This document shows positions 21,601 through 26,366 of a stretch of 26,366 nucleotides of DNA, in pieces. A model generated the notes under the pieces. It saw only the letters and a list, made by a program, of their open reading frames with translations, searched no databases and was not told the DNA's origin. The position numbers and the translations under genes are program-made. This DNA is from a virus: IMG/VR virus record IMGVR_UViG_3300034061_000205, positions 1-26,366 of that record; one strand, given 5' to 3'. Numbering within the stretch: position 1 is the stretch's first letter; each line of letters starts with the position of its first letter.

Positions 21601-23778
21601 ATGCCGTTACAGAAACTACAATTCCGTCCAGGAATTAACCGAGAAGGTACCGATTACAGTAACGAGGGTGGTTACTTCGACTGTGACAAGGTACGCTTTC
21701 GTTCTGGTTTTCCTGAGAAGATTGGCGGCTGGACTCGGATGGCAAGTGCCCAGTTTCTGGGGTATGCCCGCTCGTTATGGAATTGGATTGCATTAAACAG
21801 TTCTAACTATTTAGGTGTTGGCACTGAAATTAAGTATTATATTGAGCAGGGCGGTACATACAATGACATTACGCCTGTTGTGTTTACCTCTGCAAACGTG
21901 GCTAATGCGTTTACGATTACTAACGGGTCAAACGTACTTACGATAGTTGATTCCTCCTACCAGCCAAACGTAGGCGATTATTTAACCATCTCAAATGCAG
22001 CCACAATCAGTACTAGCAACATAACTGCTGCGGTTTTAAATCAAGAGTACTCGATTACGACTAGGATTAATACTACAGCCTATACCGTGACAATGAGTGT
22101 TACAGCCAATCTTTCTGCGACTGGCGGAGGGGCTGCTACTGATATTGCTTACCAACAACCTGTTGGTCTTAATACATACACCATAGGTACGGGGTGGGGT
22201 GCAGGTCCTTGGCCTGTTACAGGCATAACAACTAACCTAACCAACCCTTTTACTACAACTAATGGCAGTAATTCTGTCGTAGTAACCCAGACAGCCCACG
22301 GTTTAACTAACGGGCAAGCGGTTATTTTTTCCAATGCTGCAAATACGGGCGGGGTTTCATCTGTTCTTTTAAATACCTTGTTTTACCCCACGGTGGCTAA
22401 TGCCAATGCATACACCATCACTGTTCAGGCTAATGCCACGTCTAACGTAGCTGGGGGCGGGGGTAACGTTATTGCCTATACTGAAACAGGTACTCGTGGT
22501 TGGGGTGAAGGCTTTACATCAGGTATTGGGCAACAGCTGCGCCTTTGGTCTAATGATAACTACGGACAAGACCTTGTAATTGCACCCCGTGGGGGAAGTG
22601 TTTTTTACTGGACAGCGGCTAATGGGCTTGCTACCCGCGCAGAACCTTTATCTAAATTGTCTACCGACAAAGGGTTTGACGGCACTCGCGTCCCAACGCA
22701 AACTAATCAGGTAGTAGCTTCGGCAATTCAGCGGTTTGTTATTTGTATGGGCGCTAACCCGTATGACCCAGTAACAGCAGCTACCACGTTTGACCCAATG
22801 CTGGTGCGCTGGTCAGATCAAGAAAACCCGTACGAGTGGGTTCCAGACGTAACAAACCAGTCAGGCGAGTTTAGGCTTTCTAGCGGCTCATTTATTATGT
22901 GCGCCCGCAATACCCGTCAGGAAATCTTGGTTTGGACTGACTCTACCATTTACTCGATGCAGTACTTAGGACCTCCTTATGTTTGGGGCTTTCAAGTATT
23001 GCAAGACAACATCTCCATCATGTCACCAAATGCGGCGATTACAGTAAATAACGTAACTTACTGGATGGGTGTGGATAAGTTCTATATCTATTCAGGCCGA
23101 GTAGAAACCCTACCTTGCTCGCTTTGGCAATACATCTTTAATGACATTAATAAGGAACAGGCGTTCCAGGTGTTTTGCGGCACAAACGAAGGTTATAGCG
23201 AAATCTGGTGGTTCTATTGCTCACAAGGTTCAAACGACATTGACAAGTACGTTATCTTTAACTACTTAGAGCGCAGTTGGTATTACGGCACTATGGCTAG
23301 AACGGCTTGGCTTGATTCGGGTATTCGCCAGTATCCAATGGCTGCAGACTATAACAGTCGGATGCTGTTTCATGAGAGTGCAGTAGACGACGTGTCAGGT
23401 TTAGAGCCTGTACCTATTAATGCTTATGTTCAGTCTTCGGACTTTGACATCGGTGACGGACATAACTTTGGCTTTGTGTGGCGCATCCTGCCAGATATTA
23501 ATTTTACTGGGTCAAACGTAAATCAGCCGTCGGTAACAATGACAGTCAAACCACGCCAAAACTCAGGAGCCCCATACGGCACGGCTAATAGCCCTAGGGT
23601 ATTAAGCAGTGACAATTACTCCAGCGTAAGCGTCTACAACATCCAAGAGTTTACGGGTCAGGTATATACCCGTCTGCGGGGCCGCCAGCTTGCTTTTAGG
23701 ATTGAGTCAAATACTCTGGGTGTGGCATGGCAGTTAGGTAGCCCACGAATTGATATTCGCAACGACGGACGTAGGTAA
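21601..23778 (+). CDS. Tail/DNA stabilisation-like structural protein with insertions
   Basis: This 725-residue protein starts LQKLQFRPGINREGTDYSNE, then FDCDKVRFRSGFPEKIGGWT (26-45), which matches the N-terminal pattern of the phage stabilisation family (P22 gp10-like, PF11134 by memory). Later segments such as VCMGANPYDPVT-like and WSDQENPYEWVPDVTNQSGE, and RNTRQEILVWTDSTIYSMQY, suit a tail nozzle or hub ring. Between about 95 and 280 there are two related beta-rich insertions beginning FTITNGSNVLTIVD and TTTNGSNSVVVTQTAHGLT. Function would be to close the tail channel and keep DNA inside. It begins 5 bases after the endolysin stop. Confidence 0.8.
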   Translation: MPLQKLQFRPGINREGTDYSNEGGYFDCDKVRFRSGFPEKIGGWTRMASAQFLGYARSLWNWIALNSSNYLGVGTEIKYYIEQGGTYNDITPVVFTSANVANAFTITNGSNVLTIVDSSYQPNVGDYLTISNAATISTSNITAAVLNQEYSITTRINTTAYTVTMSVTANLSATGGGAATDIAYQQPVGLNTYTIGTGWGAGPWPVTGITTNLTNPFTTTNGSNSVVVTQTAHGLTNGQAVIFSNAANTGGVSSVLLNTLFYPTVANANAYTITVQANATSNVAGGGGNVIAYTETGTRGWGEGFTSGIGQQLRLWSNDNYGQDLVIAPRGGSVFYWTAANGLATRAEPLSKLSTDKGFDGTRVPTQTNQVVASAIQRFVICMGANPYDPVTAATTFDPMLVRWSDQENPYEWVPDVTNQSGEFRLSSGSFIMCARNTRQEILVWTDSTIYSMQYLGPPYVWGFQVLQDNISIMSPNAAITVNNVTYWMGVDKFYIYSGRVETLPCSLWQYIFNDINKEQAFQVFCGTNEGYSEIWWFYCSQGSNDIDKYVIFNYLERSWYYGTMARTAWLDSGIRQYPMAADYNSRMLFHESAVDDVSGLEPVPINAYVQSSDFDIGDGHNFGFVWRILPDINFTGSNVNQPSVTMTVKPRQNSGAPYGTANSPRVLSSDNYSSVSVYNIQEFTGQVYTRLRGRQLAFRIESNTLGVAWQLGSPRIDIRNDGRR

Positions 23779-24476
23779 TGGCTGTCAACCCACAAATAAA
23801 GACCCTTGATCTTAGGCCGCCAAAAGCTCCTAACTTATTGATTGCGCCAGTAGATTACCGTCAGGCGTACCTTGACCAGCTTAATAACGCTTTGCGTTTA
23901 TATTTCAACCAGATTGATAACGGCTTAAGTTCTTTATTTTCGAATACTGGCGGGGCTGGGCTTAGTTTGCCCCATATTTCCGCTTCAGATAATGCCGACC
24001 AACTTGCTACTGCTTCTAATACACCAACGGAAGTAAAGTGGGATACGCTAGAGTCTGGCTTGGGATGGACACTAAATGCACCTGGAACGGCTACGGCAAA
24101 TGTTCCTGGTATATACACAATAAGATACAGCCTTCAGCTTGCAAATACCGATAATGCCCAGCATGACGCAGCGGTCTGGCTCAAAGTAAATACCTTTGAT
24201 GTGCCTAGATCTACCACTATATTTACCGTACCAGCTCGCAAAAGTGCGGGAGTTTTTAGCTATGTCTGTGCTTATTCAGAAGCTACGTTTCAAGTAGAGG
24301 CTGGCGACACCATATCGCTGTACTGGGCAACTAATCAAGCCTACGATAACTCACCCGCAACAGACGGTGTTTATATCGAATATATTGCAGCGCAAACTAG
24401 CCCATATGCAAGACCTGCAGTTCCGTCCGCTATTGGTTCAATTACCTTTGTATCAAGACTTCCAACAACGGTATAA
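23778..24476 (+). CDS. Virion protein with C1q/TNF-like C-terminal domain
   Basis: This 232-residue protein starts with an N-terminal part, PPKAPNLLIAPVDYRQAYLD and LNNALRLYFNQIDNGLSSLF, seen in many phage neck or tail proteins. A Ser/Gly-rich linker leads to a predicted jelly roll, with GIYTIRYSLQLANTDNAQHD (110-129), AAVWLKVNTF and EAGDTISLYWATN. The fold resembles C1q/TNF domains, which form trimers. It may be a small receptor-binding or decorating protein around the tail. It overlaps the gene before it by one base; the next gene starts 40 bases after its stop. Family is by recalled pattern and not searched. Confidence 0.72.
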   Translation: MAVNPQIKTLDLRPPKAPNLLIAPVDYRQAYLDQLNNALRLYFNQIDNGLSSLFSNTGGAGLSLPHISASDNADQLATASNTPTEVKWDTLESGLGWTLNAPGTATANVPGIYTIRYSLQLANTDNAQHDAAVWLKVNTFDVPRSTTIFTVPARKSAGVFSYVCAYSEATFQVEAGDTISLYWATNQAYDNSPATDGVYIEYIAAQTSPYARPAVPSAIGSITFVSRLPTTV

Positions 24477-24516
24477 CAATGATAAAGTACTACTTAATTT
24501 AGGCGAGGTATATCTT

Positions 24517-25863
24517 ATGGGAACCGGTGTAGGCGAGGCGATGTTAATTGGTGCTGCTGTCGGAGCGACGGCAGGTGGCGCTGGTGCGGCTATTCAAGGT
24601 GGAGACCCACTTAAAGGTGCGTTATTAGGTGGCGCTATGGGAGGCGTTGGTGGCGGTCTAGGAGCCGGTTTTGGTGCGGCTGGTGGAACTGCTGCGGGGG
24701 GTACTTCAGGGGTTACGGCGGGGGGTACTTCAGGTGCCGCTGCTGGTGGGGCTAGTGGAACTGCGGTTGGGTCTCTTTCTCCTACCGTTACTAGTTTGGC
24801 TGGTTCTGCCACACCTTCTACTTTTGGCGCTTTTTCTCCTGCTGTTACTAGTGGTATTGGCGCAGCGGTTCCTACGGGTGGTACTGTTGGGGCTCTTGCT
24901 GCACCTACAGGCGGTATTGCTGGTTTAGCTGTTCCTACAGGTAGCGCCCTTGCTGGTACAGGTGCTGGGGCTGTTGGTGGTACAGGTGGTGCTATGGCTG
25001 GTAACTTTACTGGTTTTGCCCCTGCTCTATCTAATACCGCTTTAGCCACTATTGGCGGTACTTCTTTACTTGGCGGCTTAATGCAGGCTGAGCGGGATGA
25101 TTTTGGTATTCCTGCGCAAGAAGACTATGTAAGCAGTTTTGACCCTTCTAAATTTAAACGATCTGAGCCTACCTACGCCCCAGGAAGTGTTTATCGCCCT
25201 GAGTATAGGGACTATACAACTGCGGCTGAAGGCGGCATTATGAAGTTAGCCAATGGGGGTCCAGTTGAGCGCATGAGCCAAATGAACACGGCTATGAACC
25301 CCCAAGGTGGCTTGTACCCACAAGGAATGATTGATAAGACCCAGTACGCTACCCCTACCCAGCGTCCAGTAAGTGCAGAATTAATGACGGAAACCCCCGC
25401 CTATGAGCGGTCTAACCCGATGCTAATGGCTGAAGGTGGTATTGCAGGAATTCTAGAATCTGCCAAAGCTCAAGGATTAACTCCAGAAGCGTATCAAAAT
25501 ATATATGGTCGAGGCAATGCCATTATCGAAATGGAAAAAGCCCTTAAAGAAGGCAAGATGGTTAACTTAGCTAGTGGGGGTATTTCTTCTTTAGGAGGGT
25601 ATTCAGATGGCGGCAGAATGCTTAAAGGACCTGGCGATGGTATGTCTGATTCTATTCCTGGGGTTATTGCTGGTAAACAGCCCGCCCGACTGGCTGACGG
25701 GGAGTTCGTGGTTCCTGCTGATGTTGTCTCTCATTTAGGCAATGGCTCTACAGATGCTGGTGCTAAACAGTTATACGCCATGATGGACAAAGTACGCAAA
25801 GCTAGGACAGGTAAAAAGAAACAAGCCCCAGCAGTTAAAGCTAACCGTTACATGCCTGCCTAA
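24517..25863 (+). CDS. Gly-rich tail/ejection-type protein with conserved C-terminal module
   Basis: This protein starts at ATG 24517, preceded by GAGG eight bases upstream; a longer in-frame reading from 24367 lies mostly inside the previous gene and is rejected. It has 448 residues. About 1-60 are a Gly/Ala-rich glycine-zipper-like hydrophobic stretch (LIGAAVGATAGGAGAAI), 60-190 a Gly/Thr/Val low-complexity run, and later parts carry repeated MKLANGGPVE, LMAEGGIAG and LASGGISSLGG elements. The last 78 residues contain GDGMSDSIP, PARLADGEFVVPADVVSHLG and STDAGAKQLYAMMDKVRKAR, a module I recall at the end of many phage tail-region proteins. Membrane insertion during DNA entry is a plausible role, unproven. 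Confidence 0.74.
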   Translation: MGTGVGEAMLIGAAVGATAGGAGAAIQGGDPLKGALLGGAMGGVGGGLGAGFGAAGGTAAGGTSGVTAGGTSGAAAGGASGTAVGSLSPTVTSLAGSATPSTFGAFSPAVTSGIGAAVPTGGTVGALAAPTGGIAGLAVPTGSALAGTGAGAVGGTGGAMAGNFTGFAPALSNTALATIGGTSLLGGLMQAERDDFGIPAQEDYVSSFDPSKFKRSEPTYAPGSVYRPEYRDYTTAAEGGIMKLANGGPVERMSQMNTAMNPQGGLYPQGMIDKTQYATPTQRPVSAELMTETPAYERSNPMLMAEGGIAGILESAKAQGLTPEAYQNIYGRGNAIIEMEKALKEGKMVNLASGGISSLGGYSDGGRMLKGPGDGMSDSIPGVIAGKQPARLADGEFVVPADVVSHLGNGSTDAGAKQLYAMMDKVRKARTGKKKQAPAVKANRYMPA

Positions 25864-26294
25864 TGGACTTAAAGATTCAGCCAGTTGGAATTGATTACGT
25901 ATCACAGACTTGGCCTTTTGTAGAAACATATTTGAAGGAAGCGTTAGAAAAAGGAGAACCGGTACCTGAGTGGAGCGATAATTACGACATTTCCCATGTA
26001 CAAGGCTTTTTGACTTCGGGCTTATGGACGTTGTTAGTTGCTACAGATGATAGTAACCAAGTGCACGGGGCGGCAACTGTGTCATTTGCTAATTATCCTA
26101 AGAACCGAGTCGCTTTTATAACGCTTATTGGTGGAAAATTAATATCTAATAAAGATACGTTTGAACAGATGAGCAACATATTAAGACATGCAGGAGCAAC
26201 AAAGATTCAAGGAATGGCTCGTCCCGCTATAGCCAGATTGTGGAAGCGGTATGGGTTTGAAGAACGCACTACTTTAGTGGAAGTAAAACTATGA
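25863..26294 (+). CDS. GNAT-fold-like phage protein
   Basis: This 143-residue protein resembles small GNAT (acyltransferase-fold) proteins of phages: VQGFLTSGLWTLLVATDDSN and VHGAATVSFANYPKNRVAFI are beta strands around the core, and IQGMARPAIARLWKRYGFEE (114-133) matches the C-terminal strand-helix ending of GNAT proteins. A clear acetyl-CoA P-loop (Q/R-x-x-G-x-G/A) is not visible, so enzymatic activity is doubtful. In T7-like phages a small protein of comparable size (gp13) lies near internal virion proteins and is needed for assembly. It is overlapped by both neighbours. Confidence 0.68.
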   Translation: MDLKIQPVGIDYVSQTWPFVETYLKEALEKGEPVPEWSDNYDISHVQGFLTSGLWTLLVATDDSNQVHGAATVSFANYPKNRVAFITLIGGKLISNKDTFEQMSNILRHAGATKIQGMARPAIARLWKRYGFEERTTLVEVKL

Positions 26295-26366
26295 AACACT
26301 ATTCTCGCCGTGAACTGTACGCTTTAGGGGAACCCCTAGGTGAATCCGTAACCCAAGTCAAAGTTG
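26291..26366 (+). CDS. Start of a further virion gene (3' end outside window)
   Basis: An ATGA overlap with the GNAT-like gene opens a frame that stays open to the right edge, 25 full codons. The start MKHYSRRELYALGEPLGESV is a pattern I recall from proteins of environmental phages located next to tail or internal virion genes; their function is not established. Nothing more can be said from this fragment. Confidence 0.65.
   Translation, partial: MKHYSRRELYALGEPLGESVTQVKV

Noticed and set aside
24367-24516. Longer N-terminus for the Gly-rich protein
   Set aside because: These 50 codons lie mostly inside the previous gene in another frame; ATG at 24517 has a GAGG site at good spacing.
24594-25049. 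Reverse-strand frame rich in Pro and Ala
   Set aside because: It is the complement of Gly/Ala/Thr-rich codons of the gene at 24517 and has no motif or start signal.

Overview
The window is one continuous, entirely plus-strand, densely packed stretch of a tailed double-stranded DNA phage: the head, connector, fibre, lysis and tail modules of a late region. Both ends are cut. It begins inside the terminase large subunit and ends 25 codons into a new gene. No integrase, repressor, tRNA, replication gene, transposon or CRISPR array is visible. No tape-measure or tail-tube genes are seen, while connector-like proteins and a tail-stabilisation protein are present. I infer a short-tailed (podovirus-like) particle. 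The GH108-type endolysin and GTA-type holin fit a Gram-negative host. The many conserved small proteins look like those of environmental aquatic phages, but the host itself cannot be named from the sequence.

Layout. 1-6559 is DNA packaging and head: terminase C-terminus, long P22-like portal with a Gln-rich coiled-coil tail, a small ORF, a GroES-like protein, a scaffold-like protein, a conserved head-associated protein, a Gly/Ala/Val-rich structural protein, and a Mu gpT-like major capsid protein. 6560-6747 is the only sizeable non-coding gap (188 bases). It holds a strong intrinsic terminator, a weak possible promoter and a predicted structured leader. 6748-9469 holds two small structural proteins, then a run of very small basic Gly/Lys-rich proteins that share short motifs. 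9469-12209 holds two connector or adaptor proteins, both apparently carrying an inserted beta-rich domain, with a zinc-finger protein and two more small basic proteins between them.

12227-19842 is the fibre region: a small structural protein, a 1054-residue modular fibre with a His-rich tip, a Cys4 protein, a small acidic protein, an AT-rich block of a cupin and two 2OG-Fe(II) oxygenase-like proteins, a protein made of ten uninterrupted 22-residue repeats, and a second fibre whose tip is homologous to the first. 19852-21595 holds a zinc-ribbon protein, a single-span membrane protein, a GTA-type holin and a GH108 endolysin. 21601 to the end holds the tail-stabilisation protein, a protein with a C1q-like C-terminal half, a Gly-rich protein with a conserved C-terminal module, a GNAT-like protein and the start of another virion gene.

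Genes are mostly joined by ATGA or TAATG overlaps or by a few bases carrying AGGAG-type ribosome sites, so translation is probably coupled in long operons. The points most worth following up are the cupin/double-oxygenase cassette between two fibre genes, the family of small proteins sharing an ADG...GKT motif, the 22-residue repeat fibre, the GroES-like gene in the head module, the acidic peptide shared by portal and scaffold, and the structured leader behind the capsid-gene terminator.
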